Source: Saprolegnia diclina VS20 (lineage: Eukaryota > Oomycota > Saprolegniomycetes > Saprolegniales > Saprolegniaceae). Taken from it: a DNA stretch of 64,000 bases. Location of the stretch: the NCBI RefSeq assembly GCF_000281045.1, contig NW_008246076.1, forward strand, positions 23,511 through 87,510, in the 5' to 3' direction. The notes beneath the pieces were generated by a model. It saw nothing but the letters and a program-made list of their open reading frames with translations, was not told the DNA's origin and made no database searches. Shown here one piece after another: positions 52,690 through 63,313 of this stretch; positions within the stretch are counted from its first letter, which is position 1; the number at the start of each line of letters is the position of its first letter. The position numbers and the translations under genes were made by a program.

Positions 52690-53268
52690 TTAGTCGTCGC
52701 GGGAGGCCGCGCGCTGTCGCTGCTTGGCCTTGAGTAGCTTCTTTTGCAGCAGCATGTGCAGCATCTCCTTCATCGCATCGACTTCGGCTTTGAGGGTTTC
52801 GGTCACGTCCGTGAGCTGGTCTATCCGCGTCTGCAGCGTCTCCTGCGTGTCGGGCGCGCCCATGCGCGACTTCATCGTCGGCAGCTGGTCGCGCTCACCA
52901 CGGCGAAACTGCGGGTGCTGGAACTCGTAGATATGGCCATGGCGCTTCTTCCCGCGCTTGAAGCCGTACGAGTTGAGCTGCCGCGCAAAGCTGTCAAACT
53001 TTATGCGTTTAAAGTAGAGCGGGAGGACGCGGCGCTCAAAGGCCGGCGCGTCGAGCACCGTAAAGGCCGTGCCGTCGGCGTTCCAGAGCGCAATGTCGGC
53101 GGGGCAGTCGTCGAGGAGACAGTGCAGCTTCTCCATGTAGAACTTGGGCTTCTCCGAGGTGGCGGTGGCGTGGTGGCTGTCGTCGTCGTCGTGGCTCAGG
53201 TCGTGCTCGTCGTACGGGTTGAGGATCGCGTCGACGCCGTGGCGGGCGGGCGGTGACCGGGCGAGCAT
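52690..53268 (-). CDS. Heat-shock-factor-type DNA-binding protein, short form
   Basis: Intronless, 192 aa from the ATG at 53268. After an acidic/His-rich lead (DEHDLSHDDDDSHH) comes an HSF-type winged helix: KPKFYMEKLHCLLDDCPADI, ALWNADGTAFTVLDAPAFER and YFKRIKFDSFARQLNSYGFKR. The FxSFxRQLNxYGF recognition-helix signature is intact. A coiled coil (LQTRIDQLTDVTETLKAEVD) and a basic end (KKLLKAKQRQR) follow. It is much shorter than classical HSFs, with no obvious activation domain. Oomycetes have many such HSF-domain genes. Probably nuclear. Confidence 0.88.
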   Translation of the reverse strand: MLARSPPARHGVDAILNPYDEHDLSHDDDDSHHATATSEKPKFYMEKLHCLLDDCPADIALWNADGTAFTVLDAPAFERRVLPLYFKRIKFDSFARQLNSYGFKRGKKRHGHIYEFQHPQFRRGERDQLPTMKSRMGAPDTQETLQTRIDQLTDVTETLKAEVDAMKEMLHMLLQKKLLKAKQRQRAASRDD

Positions 53269-54250
53269 CGTCGCTTTTCCGAGGAAGTTTTCGAGTTCGG
53301 AACGTGCTCCAAACTGGGACTCTCGTTCGCGTGACAGCGTCTTTCCCTGCGCGCCAATCAAAAGGCTGTATGATGGAGACAGCGGATGCGACAAGCATGC
53401 GAACGCCGATGGCGCGTGTCACTGAACCGCAAAGAAGCCCGTTCGAGATTGGACGCGAGAAAGTGCAAGGTGCGACACGCCACTTTGCACTTTCAGTTTG
53501 TGTTTGGCACAGGGAAATGTGGTGTTAGCTGCGATCGCAAGAGCACGAGACCGACGACAGCCAAGGCGGGACAAAGCCGCGTCGAGGGAGGAAGAACTCG
53601 GCCAAGCAGCGTTCGTACAGCGACGAAGGGTCGGGTGGCGCCACATGTGTTGGGTTGCGATCTTCCGCGTAACGTCAAGCTCAACGGAAGAAGCTTCGAT
53701 GATGTCGACGTCAACGATTTGGTCATACGCTGCGTGTTTCTTGCTGCACAAAAGACACGCAAAATGGTTGAAAGAACGGTGAGAGTCGGGTTTTCCACGG
53801 AATATTTCGACAACCAAAGCCAATAAGTGATCGCTCGGTGATGCCTCCGGCTCGCGAATAATGATCCTGGCAGGACTCGGCAAGCGAGCTGGGATGGCGA
53901 TATGCGCGCTACACGGCTCCTACAGCCAGCTTCGTGCGACAACATTCCTTTGGGCAACACTGACACTACGCCTCGACAAGGTCCATTGCTCTTGGTTTTG
54001 GCGGCTCTCGACTATGGTGTCGAAGGAGACTCGTGCCTGAGGCTCGGAGTTTGGGGCGTTGTGGCAGTCCTTGTCTTGCACTCTGGGACTGCACACAGTT
54101 CGTAGTTGCCATGGCGTCGAGTGTCCCATCTAGCAGCGAGGCGTGGTCGCCGCTGCCCAAACGCGCAAAGAGACACGAGTGCATTCTATTCAACACGCGC
54201 GTGGCGACATCTTTAGCCTTCTGATGACGGCAGCCACGGCGACGAGACAA
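53269..54250. other. Intergenic, about 980 bp
   Basis: Contains a CCAATCA element at 53354-53360, 86 bp before the HSF-like start. A 37-codon plus-strand ORF at 54111-54224 (MASSVPSSSEAWSPLPKRAK) has a basic patch but nothing else recognisable; not called. Confidence 0.5.
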
Positions 54251-54895
54251 TTACAGGAAGGACGCCGCGGTGTTGATCGCGTGGATCTCCTTCTTGGAAA
54301 TGGGCTTGCGAGCAAACTGCGAGGGCAAGTTGCCAAACGGCAGGACATCCGCGCTCGACGACGGCGCGACGACAAGCGTCGACGGCGCAGCCGACTTGGC
54401 CGCGGGCGCCGGGTGGGCGAGCAATGACCGCTTGCCCAAAAACTTGATGCGCGGGACACGGGCACCGTCATGGTGGTGGGTAGCAGCAGGCGCAGCGACA
54501 GGCGTCGCGACTGGAGCCGGCGTGGCAGCCGGCGCAGCAGCAGGCGTCGGCGCCGACGCGGCGACCGTGGCCTTGACGTCACCGTCAATGACAAAGAGGT
54601 CACGGCCGACCTCGACGTCCTGGTCGAGCTCGACGAACTGCTTGACGAGCGTGCCAGCGACCGGGCTCATGACGTCGACCGAGACCTTGTCCGTCTCGAG
54701 CACCATGACGACTTCATCGATCTCGACGTGCTGACCGATCTGCTTCTTGAGGTCGACGACCGTACCCTCCGAGATGGAGTCGCCCATCGAGGGCACCTTG
54801 ACGATGTGCTCGGGCATCATGCGCATGGCGGAGCTGTGAATGGCGCGGGATGAGCGCGCAAGGCGCAGGAGCGGGGCTTGGACACGGTGCAGCAT
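54251..54895 (-). CDS. Mitochondrial lipoyl-domain protein with KGD4/MRPS36-like C-terminus (no acyltransferase domain)
   Basis: Intronless, 214 aa from the ATG at 54895. Residues 1-24 (MLHRVQAPLLRLARSSRAIH) form an Arg-rich, acid-free amphipathic presequence. Residues 28-105 are a complete lipoyl domain of the 2-oxoglutarate dehydrogenase E2 type: VKVPSMGDSISEGTVVDLKK, then ETDKVSVDV with the lipoylated Lys, then SPVAGTLVKQF. An Ala/Pro linker follows. Where an E2 would continue into its catalytic domain, the protein ends with PRIKFLGKRSLLAH and NLPSQFARKPISKKEIHAIN. These match the two conserved blocks of KGD4 (yeast YMR31, human MRPS36), the adaptor that tethers E3 to the complex. The ATG at 55003 would add 36 residues covering a CCAAT box, so 54895 is preferred. 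The fusion reading is inference from motifs. Confidence 0.75.
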   Translation of the reverse strand: MLHRVQAPLLRLARSSRAIHSSAMRMMPEHIVKVPSMGDSISEGTVVDLKKQIGQHVEIDEVVMVLETDKVSVDVMSPVAGTLVKQFVELDQDVEVGRDLFVIDGDVKATVAASAPTPAAAPAATPAPVATPVAAPAATHHHDGARVPRIKFLGKRSLLAHPAPAAKSAAPSTLVVAPSSSADVLPFGNLPSQFARKPISKKEIHAINTAASFL

Positions 54896-54914
54896 GGGGG
54901 CGGCGACGGGCGGC

Positions 54915-54921
54915 TGATTGG
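54915..54921. promoter_or_regulatory. CCAAT-box element upstream of the lipoyl-KGD4 gene
   Basis: TGATTGG (CCAATCA on the coding strand) 20 bp before the preferred ATG at 54895. This argues that the longer ORF from 55003 reads through promoter sequence. Confidence 0.45.
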
Positions 54922-55788
54922 ATGAGGCCGAAAACTGATTTGAGGATGGGAGGTCGAGTCCGGATGCCAACCGGATCCAGCTACTGGACTTTATAAGCGA
55001 CATAACAGTCGGTTAAAAGCTAAAATAACGGATATCCAGTGCCGAACTTCAAGTCAATGCCGTTTGCTGTCGTCAATAGACGACACTTGTCACTGGTGAG
55101 ATGACAGGAGCACCACCTTCGACTGATGCCATATGATGTCGACCGTCTGTGCCCCTTCAAGGCGACTTCAAGGCGACTCTCAAGGCCAAAATCTCGCAGC
55201 GCCTGCGAGACCCTCGCCAAGTCAGCTAGACCAGACCTGCGCGACCAGATCAAATGCCGGATCTATGGGCGAGACTGCTTGCGCATCCATGGGCTCGACC
55301 AGCTTGAAGCTGCAACCGCCTGCGTGTCTTTAGAGTCGCTGCAATGCGGTTTGTGCGGTCAAGAGCCGTGGCGTCAGTGGCTTGCCTTGCGTCATCACGG
55401 CTGCTATACGGAGCCTGCTCTGGCTTTTGCCAACGCGCTGGTTCATCCGCTGGCAACGTCCATGGCGGACGATCTTGGACTCGGTCCCTTTGTCTTGCTG
55501 CATGAAAGAGGCGCCCGCGTGTATATGCAGGACTCGTCGTCTTGAGAGAAGCGTCCTCTTGTCACCTCGGGTACCGTCGATGTCATGCCAGGACAAAGGT
55601 AAGAAGACGCTACGCTTTGGCGGCCTTTGTGCATGATAGGCAAGTGTCCTCGCATGAGTCGCGATCGGTTAGTTGCCCGTGCCACGTTTAAAGCGAGATG
55701 CCACATTGACCATATTATCAATTCTTGCAGGTTTTCAGATTTTGCAGAAATGCATACGCGTGGGATTTCGAATTTGGCCGGAAGCGCC
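54922..55788. other. Divergent intergenic region, about 870 bp
   Basis: Spacer between the lipoyl-KGD4 gene and the PIH1-domain gene. ORFs up to about 140 codons show no family motif. Nothing else noted. Confidence 0.45.
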
Positions 55789-57773
55789 ATGGATCCGGCC
55801 CTCATGGAGCAGTATGCGAACGTATGCGTCTACCTCGGGGACGAGGATGATGAAGGTACATGCATCCTCATGGCGTCTACCTAGTACCTCGACGAGATGG
55901 AGCGGTCCGACCCGAATGCGTACAAGGCCTTCATGGAGGAGATGCGATCCAAGGTCACGGCCGGCGGCGACGGCCTCTCGATGGAAGCCCTGCAGGCAGC
56001 CATGGCATCGGCGCCAGCGTCCAACGGAGCGAACGACGATCTTCGCTTCCCTGGCAACAAAGTCATGCAGTCGGAAGGCCTCGCCGAGCAGAAGGAAGGC
56101 ATGTACGTTGACGTCGAGCCCGGCTTTGTCATGAAGACCAAGGAGCTAGCGTCCAAGACCAAGGTACATGGCGCTACGACGATCGCACATGCAAGTCTTC
56201 CTAGCTCTTTGTCAACTTTTGTACCTGCGAACACATCAAGATCTTCTCCAAGCAAAAGAAGCTCGACGAGAACGGCGAGGAGCAAGAAGGGATCCACGTG
56301 CCTCTGAGCCTCGGGCCTCCGCACGAGGTCTTGGACCATGCCAAGAAGACGTGCTTGGCCATCGACGTGGCCGTGAACCCACAGGTACACGCCTCCGACG
56401 TAATTCGCACAACCGAGTACACGCCCAGGTTGTGCTCGACGCGGACGCCGACAGCTCGGGCACGTTTCGTAACTTTTTGTGCGAACTTGCGATCCAGTAC
56501 ATTGAAGAAAAATACAAGTTCCAAGTTGACCCGCAGTACAAGCTGCCCAAGCTCTCGTACCGGGGCGAGCTGCCCCCCGCCAAGCACTACATCCGCAAGG
56601 CCCAGACGCCGACGATCGAAGAGGTCGATCGACCCGCCAAACCCGCGCCGCCTGCCGCGCCCATTGTGCTCCAGCCGCTCATGGGTATCTTGATGGAATC
56701 TGTGGCGTCCAACGAGTGGCGCGTCTGTGCACAAGTACCGGCGTGCGAAGGGGGTCCGGCCTTGTCGAAGGCGCACCTCGCTAGTGCACCACGCCACCTC
56801 CAGATGCGGTTCGAATTTCCATCCGCAGTACGAGACACGCCTGTGGATGCGTTTCAAACTCGATGCGTAGGTAACCAGCCCCAAGGACATTCAGGTTCAC
56901 GCCCGCGCCGAGTACCTCGTGGTGAACGTGCCTGGCTACGTCGAGCATGGTATGTGGGATTGCTGCAGACGAGAAGCGACGCAAGATCATGATGGCGCGT
57001 AGCCACGTACCTGCCGTACCCTATCGATGCGAGTGGGGTCACAGCAGACTACGCGGCGGCCAACCAAGCGCTCACGATTGCGATGGCTGTGGATGCAACG
57101 TTCCACGCCCAGCAGCTCGCGCCAGGTACACCTCTCGTGTTATCACGTAGCATATCGACACGCGTAGATGCGGGATCGGCGCCATGGATGCTTTCGCAGG
57201 CTCTCGACGACGGCAGTGACGACGTCAGGGTACGACGCATCTCGTCTTGCATGCTTGTTGAAGCATGCATGTAGAAAGAACCGTCGCTTGCAGACAAGTT
57301 TCAACTTGAACCCACAGTGCTCCCGGCGACAGTCGAGAGTCCGATTACAGTACGCCACGTATGCCACGCCAACGCACTCATGTTGCACCGATTTGTAGGA
57401 AGAAGACGAGCTACCGGAAGACCGCTTCCACCGCAAGGACATGTTGTCGATGCACATTTTAGACCAGCGCAAGGCGGATCGGGCCGAGAAGGCGAAAAAG
57501 TCCGAAGACGAGCGCAAAGCGCGCAAGGCTGAGAACGACGTCAAGGTTGCAGCCGCCAAGGCGGCCGGCAAGACGTGGCGGGAAATGTACCCCAACGAGC
57601 CCGAGACGACGTTTGTCGACCTCGGCGAGATGCTGCAGAAAGAGGCGGCGACGGTCATCGCCGAGCCGCAAGCGATGCCCGAGTCGGAGATCGCCAAGAC
57701 CGTCAAGACCGAGTGGACAGGTGCGACCAAGATGGAGTTTGCGAGCAGTTTGGCGTTCGAGTTGCTCGATTGA
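55789..57773 (+). CDS. PIH1-domain protein (R2TP/dynein-assembly type), about eight exons
   Basis: Starts MDPALMEQYANVCVYLGDED. Introns of about 30-60 bp separate exons that read YLDEMERSDPNAYKAFMEEM, GMYVDVEPGFVMKTKEL, KLFVNFCTCEHIKIFSKQKK, GIHVPLSLGPPHEVLDHAKK, CLAIDVAVNP, VVLDADADSSGTFRNFLCEL, AIQYIEEKYKF and LPKLSYRG. FVNFC.., the PLS-GPP block and the DVxxNP block are the PIH1 N-terminal domain. The C-terminal part (SPKDIQVHARAEYLVVNVPG) looks like the CS-type half, followed by a charged coiled coil (RKADRAEKAKKSEDERKA in part). PIH1 proteins recruit Hsp90 clients for R2TP or for axonemal dynein assembly. The organism probably has flagellate zoospores, so the latter is attractive but not proven. 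Confidence 0.82.
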
Positions 57774-57803
57774 CCATCGATCACATTGTGGTTGTTGAAT
57801 CGA

Positions 57804-59533
57804 CTAGAGCTTGGCCATGTTATCCTGCCATTGCTGCTTGAGCTGCCCGTAGTCACGGTCGAGCGTCGCAACAAGCGCTGCATACTGAGCAGTGGGAAGG
57901 CCCTGCACCTGCTGGATCTGGCTCTTGGACAGTGTTGGGATGCGTCCGGGAGCCTTCTTGGACGGCACCAGATGGAAGATCGTCTGCAGCTCGGTCTTTT
58001 GCTTGAGCTGCATCAGCTCCAGCTTCATGTTGGACGGGTTCACGGCCGACGTCGTCGCTAAGCTCTGGAGCTCCAGGTTCAGACCCGGCGCGCAGTTGTT
58101 GGACGGCTTCTCAGTGTGTGCTGGCTTGGTGCGTTTGGGTTTGGCCAAGTTGCTGTTGGTTTTCGCGCCGACGTTGGACCAGTCGAGCTGCTCAAACTGG
58201 ACCTAGCGACGCCAATGGACTCTCCTCTCGCGTCCACGATCGTTCTACCTTGTACGGCTTGCGCTTGAGGTACGGCTGCTTGGCACGAGGCGCGGGGGGC
58301 GGCATGCTTGCTCCTCCCACGTCCGGTGGCGGAGGCGCGTCGACGACCCGCGTCCCTTTGAGCGGACTGCGCAGTGGAGGGGACGTCGGCGGTATTCGCC
58401 TCACTTTCCGCGTCGGCGACTTGGGTTTCACCGGCTTCTTGGGCACCGCCAAGGGCTACGATCGTCATCTCCACGCCTTGTCGACTCGCAACGTACCGAC
58501 GGCTCGGGACTCGAAACCGGTGCGGCGTACGTTAGCTCGATACGCACTTCGCCGCGCACCAAGTCCTTGGGCGCCATTTTCTCCAGCGGAAACCAGCGCC
58601 GGAGGCAATGGAGGGACGTGGCGAGCGGGCTGTTCTACGTCTCGGCGTTACAAGCCAAATGAGCGAGAAGAACGTACGAGCAAGTCGACGGGGACTTGGA
58701 CGTGGCCAATGGTGCGCGGTGGGCCATCGAGCGTCACGTGCAGCACCTTGACCGACCCGACCCAGTCGTTGATGTCGTCGGCGACAACGACCACCGCGTT
58801 CTCACAACTCCACTCGACGGTCGACTCGGAGTACATGACGGGATGCATGCTGCTCTGAACCATAGTGGGTTGAGCTACCAAGTGTTTATACCTGTAGCTC
58901 GTGCGCTCGCCCGTGCTTTTATGGAGCAGCTGCATCTCGACATGCATGGAGCTGTGCAGACAGGCCAAGGGCGGGATCGGCGACACCAGGTGACGCAGTG
59001 AAAGCACCTGCAACGTCAAGGTGCGCTCAGCCGCCGCCGGCCACACGCGCGCTTCAACTTTGCGGCTACCAGGTGCGCTGTAGCTGCCTCGCATGGCCTC
59101 CAAGCGCAGGCACAGCTACGTCCATTGGCCGCTCGTTGTCCGCAGCCGAGTTGAACGACTCCAGTACCTCATGCAGCGCGGCGCGGCGGCGGGAGGCTTC
59201 TTGGCGGTACCAGCGCGCGATGCGGGCGGCCATGCGACACTGGCGCGCATGCAAGGCGTGCAACCATCGTCGACACCACCGCTGGAGGACGCCGAGGGCA
59301 GCGCGGCGCCGAAGCAGTCGCGCTTCCACTGCGATCGCCGCTTGCTGGTGGCGGGCATGCGCCGCGGCCTTGGCCTCAGCCCGCTCGGCGGCAAGCATCT
59401 TCTCGAGCGCGACGGCCTCTGTTTGGTCTCGACACAGACTAGGTGGTAGCGGTATCGGCACGAACTCCCGTCTCGAGTCAGACCCATACACGAGCTGGTG
59501 GCGCTTAAAGTCTGCGTAGCTGCCCGTGCGCAT
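57804..59533 (-). CDS. C2-domain protein with basic IQ-like N-terminal region
   Basis: Multi-exon. The first exon (from MRTGSYADFKRHQLVYGSDS) encodes an Arg/Ala-rich helical region with IQ-like spacing (LQRWCRRWLHALHARQCRMA, RIARWYRQEASRRRA). A later exon gives a C2-like beta fold: RTLTLQVLSLRHLV, SMHPVMYSESTVEWSCENAVVVV, VLHVTLDGPPRTIGHVQVPVDLL, joined by splicing to NSPLATSLHCLRRWFPLEKM and GEVRIELTYA. A Pro/Lys-rich linker (PLAVPKKPVKPKSPTRKVRR) and a C-terminal segment ending LKQQWQDNMAKL follow. The junction near 59060-59150 could not be resolved in phase, so the join of the IQ-like and C2 parts is less certain. Function unknown; calcium or membrane binding is inferred. Confidence 0.6.
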
Positions 59534-59794
59534 CTAACTTGGATCTTGAGGAGGCGCGTTTGAGAATCGCAGAGGGTCACATGCAGCAAGTCACTCGTCT
59601 CGATATTTGTTCTGTGGTCTCATGGGAATAGCAGAGAAAGGCCATCGTTATTATCGCTTTCGCGTTCTTGTAGCGGGAATCGAAGGTCGGAAGATCGGTG
59701 GCGATGACGACGATGGGGCACCAACGACACAAGTTAACGCATTTTGTTATTTTTGGCCATTTCGGAGCCATCGTAACAGTTGCCAATTGTTGTC

Positions 59795-61078
59795 ATGTCC
59801 AGTGACGAGCACGCGTACGACGCGTCTTCTTGGACTCTGCAAAGCTCAGGCGTCGTAGGTCGCGCCTCTCGCAAGCGTCACGGTCTCTCTCTGGTGACAG
59901 CCTCGACGCGATCGAGCCCATCGTCGCACGGTCCTCGGTCGGCACGGCGTTCTACCTCTTCAACCACCAGGTTCATTTCCACGACTAAGAACGTATTGAG
60001 CAACGCATTAGGTCGGTGGCCACAAGCCATTCCTGCGCAGTGCGCCGGGGGAGGTGTGCAAACCTGCCATCCCGCTGGAGCTCGCCTTCTACCGCGCGTT
60101 GAGCGACCGCTTCCCGCAGCTGGAGCCGTTCGTGCCAGCCTACTTGGGCACGATCACTGTGGACCTTGAGCCCCACAGCGAGAAAGCCACCAAGCCCGTG
60201 ACTGGTCGAAAATCGAGCAAGTCCGTCGACACGAGCGTGAGCTACAGTCTCTGGCACAAAGAGGTGGGCAAAACCGTTGAAGAAGCGCCGTCCTTTCTCT
60301 GCGAGTACCTCGTCCTCGGGGACCTCACGTCGGGCTACACGCGTCCGTGCGTTCTGGATATCAAAATGGGCACCCGCCAGCACGGTAGCCAAGGAATAAC
60401 ATCTTCGTTCTTGACCGAAATGCAGGGGAGGACACCTCGGACGAGAAGGCACGCAGCCACACGCTCAAGTGCGCGGCCACGACGTCGGCGGAGCTCGGAC
60501 TGCGGCTCTGCGGCATGCAGGTACGATATGGACATGCAAAGACTGTCTCAAGGTGCGACGGACAGATCTACCGACAATGCGACAGCCGCTACGTCCTCCG
60601 GGACAAACATTGGGGTCGCCGCCTGCACGCGAGCGACATTGAGCCCGCCCTTCTCTTCGTACGTGTATACTCTAGCTCTACGTTCTTATGGAGCATTGTA
60701 GTTTGTTTCGAACGGGGAGACGGTGCGACAAGACGCGGTGGCGGGGCTTTTGCAGCGACTTCACGCGCTCAAGGACGTGGTAGGACGCGGGATCGCGTCT
60801 GCTCCCGAGTCATGTTGTCCGACTAGATTGCAGCCACCAACGGCATTCGGTTCTGGGGTGCGTCGCTCCTCTTGGTGTACGAGGGCGAGACCAAAGGCCG
60901 ACCGACCCGCGCCACCGACGTCCGGCTCATCGACTTTGCGCACAGCCACCAAGACCCCTCTATTGGCTCGCCGGACGAAGGGCTGCTGCTGGGTTTGAGC
61001 AATCTCATCGCATACCTGACGCATATTGCGTCGGGGCCCCCCACCGTGTCGCCGCCCCCCGAGCTCGACACGATTTAA
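59795..61078 (+). CDS. Inositol polyphosphate kinase, IP6K-like, about six exons
   Basis: About 350 aa. Exon 1 is 59795-59854 and exon 2 is 59917-59970 (ending FYLFNHQ). Exon 3 starts at 60012 (VGGHKPFLRSAPGEVCKPAI), which recreates the conserved HQVGGH...VCKP block. Then RPCVLDIKMGTRQHG (the PxxxDxKxG catalytic motif of the family), DEKARSHTLKCAATTSAELG, LRLCGMQV and VLRDKHWGRRL follow. It ends with FWGASLLLVYEGETKG and DVRLIDFAHSHQDPS (metal-binding Asp). The blocks match IP6 kinases, which make the pyrophosphate IP7, better than IP3 kinases. The stop is at 61076-61078. Introns are 41-62 bp. Confidence 0.87.
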
Positions 61079-61185
61079 CGTCAGTCTCTTCTACTACTTT
61101 AACCTTATATATGGTCAATTCCTAGTTCCATGAGTGCATTTATCATGCGTCGACCGTAACGTTGGCGACGATCGCAGCTCGTGCC

Positions 61186-61652
61186 TCACACGGAAGTGGC
61201 CGACTCCATGGTATTGGACTCATAGAGGCCAATCATCGTGCCATCCGGAGACCGCACGGCGGCAACCTTGCCTACAACAGCGTTGGCATCTGTCGGAGAG
61301 AGGCACGGTACCGAACGCGGGGTACTTGATCGGGCCGTCCATGGCGGCGCCGAGCATGAGCAGGCGCGGAATCGTTTCGTCCATATCGTACACGTCAAAG
61401 TTGAGGAACGGTGAGTACCCGGCGCTGCACGCTGCCTCTCTACGTACTGCGCTTGCAGTGGCTGGCAAAAGGCAATGTGGTGACGTACCCATGGGCTTGC
61501 TTGATGCTGAGCGTCACGCCGGCGTTGACGTTGAACTCCGCGAACGTGTCGGACTGGCGAAGGATCTGCAGCCCAAGCCCTTCTTCGTAGAAGCGCGAAC
61601 TGCGCGCGACGTCGCGGCTCAAGATCATGAGCTGCCGCAGCCGCGTTGCCAT
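61186..61652 (-). CDS. VOC-superfamily (glyoxalase/dioxygenase fold) protein
   Basis: Three exons, about 126 aa. It opens MATRLRQLMILSRDVARSSR then FYEEGLGLQILRQSDTFAEF (the VOC beta-alpha-beta start), and continues LNFDVYDMDETIPRLLMLGA and KYPAFGKVAAVRSPDGTMIG. The last block, joined across a 40-bp intron, is the typical second-half motif (xxDPDGNxxxL). Metal ligands cannot be assigned by eye. The substrate is unknown; glyoxalase I would usually be longer. A TGATTGG element at 61681-61687 precedes the ATG by 29 bp. Confidence 0.8.
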
Positions 61653-61680
61653 CGCTGTGCGAGAAAGTGCAATCGCGCGC

Positions 61681-61687
61681 TGATTGG
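61681..61687. promoter_or_regulatory. CCAAT-box element upstream of the VOC gene
   Basis: TGATTGG, 29 bp before the minus-strand ATG at 61652. Confidence 0.45.
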
Positions 61688-63313
61688 TCCACTGTATCCT
61701 GTCTAACTTTATACAAAACGTAACAGGTGCGTGTGATGGACGTCTCTGTCAATGACGTCAGGCCATGTCTCGAGAGGTCTTGGCGTCGCCTGACGACGAC
61801 GCAGATGGTCCTGCACATCTGTGCTTGCCGCTCTCATTGCTTGAACCAGCATGAACGCAAGAACAGCAGCGCTGCTTCGGAATCTGATGGAAGCGTCACG
61901 GCTCGTCTTCGTCTTCTTCTTATGGCCGTCAAAAGGCTTTGAGGAACCGCGGCAGCGACAATGCAACGCGCTTCGTACAGCAGCGCGTGGCCCCGCCGAG
62001 CTCTGTCGGCTTGTTCTCGAGCACGCAAAGTGCAGGAATTTATCAGGTTGAAGTTGCCGCCAGAATCTTGAAGCGCGCCATACAAACCTGTAGAGTGCGG
62101 ACTTCTGCAGGTAGACGTACTGCCTTTCTGTCGAAGGATCAGCGTGTACATGGCTGGACCATCACCCGCCCTCTTGCGACGCCCATGCAGGACGGACCAT
62201 CGACGTGGTGGTGGCCTCGCACCCGTCCGTGTCCGTGCACCGGGATACGTGGTGTCGCTGGTCGGGTCGTGTGGGTTGCCTCTGGCGTGCGCTGCTTTTG
62301 ACAAAGCCATGGCGCCTTGCACTGCGTAGAAGCTGCAGCGGATCAAAGACAAGGCAGCGTTCGGAGATTTCGAAACGTGTATATATATTTTACTATCCAT
62401 CCAAATCTCTATCCATTAAGACGTCTCGAAACTGTATCCCGAAGCGTTTTCAAGCACCGGTTGCTGCGTGCTTGGCGCCACGTTGATGCCGCATCTGGCG
62501 CCTACGGACCAAAGTGGAGCCACAAGAGATGTCAAAGCCGAGCTGACGGCAGCGCGTCGCCCACGCCGTAGTGCCTCGATCTCCGCCAAGTCGACAGACG
62601 CCATAGGCTCGGGCTGTGACAGACCCGCCGCCTTTGCGGCCGCAGAAAGCTCTTTTGGCGAAAATGCCGCTTCTGGAAGGTGGCGGCCACCTGGTCCAGG
62701 GCACGAGCTTGTGAACGCGGCGCGGGGCTGCCACGTGGTAGTACGCGTCGTTGAAGACGGCTGCGCGTGTGCTTGGGCGACGCAACCTTTGTGCACTCGT
62801 CGCAGGGCCCAAGGGGCGGGCACCAAATTTATCCGATTCGCGTTCGACCATCGCTCGATACATCGCGTTCCTCCCAGCACCACCACCAGTCTCTAGTAGC
62901 TAAGTGCAAAAATGGCCCACGCACTGCTGCATGAGCACTGCTACAAGGTTGCAAAAGTAGCTTGCAAATTTCAGAGGGCGAAAGCCATCTTATTCCTAGT
63001 CGCTCGAGGCGTTGTGCTCGGCTCTCAATGAACCGTTGTAAGCTCCAAGTCGACAAAACGATCTCCGTCCACGACAGTACTAGCGACGGCGAGATGGACT
63101 TGCAGCATGAGATGCCCTCAATCAACAGCAACGCGTGGCCGCTCGTTGGGTCGAGTGCGCTTGGCTACTCAAACTCACCCCACATGGGGCTCTGTTGTAA
63201 GTGAAGGTCCAGATGGTACGGCGCCAAACGCGTCTGATTGGCCAAAATACCGCGCCTGGAAAAATTTGCATGTCGCGCTAAGATCACTTTGCAATTTGCA
63301 CGCTTCGAGCAAC
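61688..63313. other. Intergenic, about 1.6 kb, with a possible gene relic
   Basis: Minus-strand ORFs at 61834-62400 and 62416-62886 have a partly coding-like composition. The segment SPKELSAAAKAAGLSQPEPM near 62620 looks like ordinary protein, but neither has a family match or a believable start. I read them as possible remnants. TGATTGG at 63235-63241 lies 73 bp before the PX-domain gene. Confidence 0.4.

Noticed and set aside
54111..54224. 37-codon ORF with a basic patch
   Set aside because: Too short and with no match. It lies in the 3' flank of the lipoyl-KGD4 gene, and I see no continuing exon.
60528..60562. Candidate intron GTACGATATG..TCAAG in the inositol phosphate kinase gene
   Set aside because: Removing it breaks the frame of the conserved downstream block (VLRDKHWGRRL). 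Reading straight through keeps the frame, so no intron is called.
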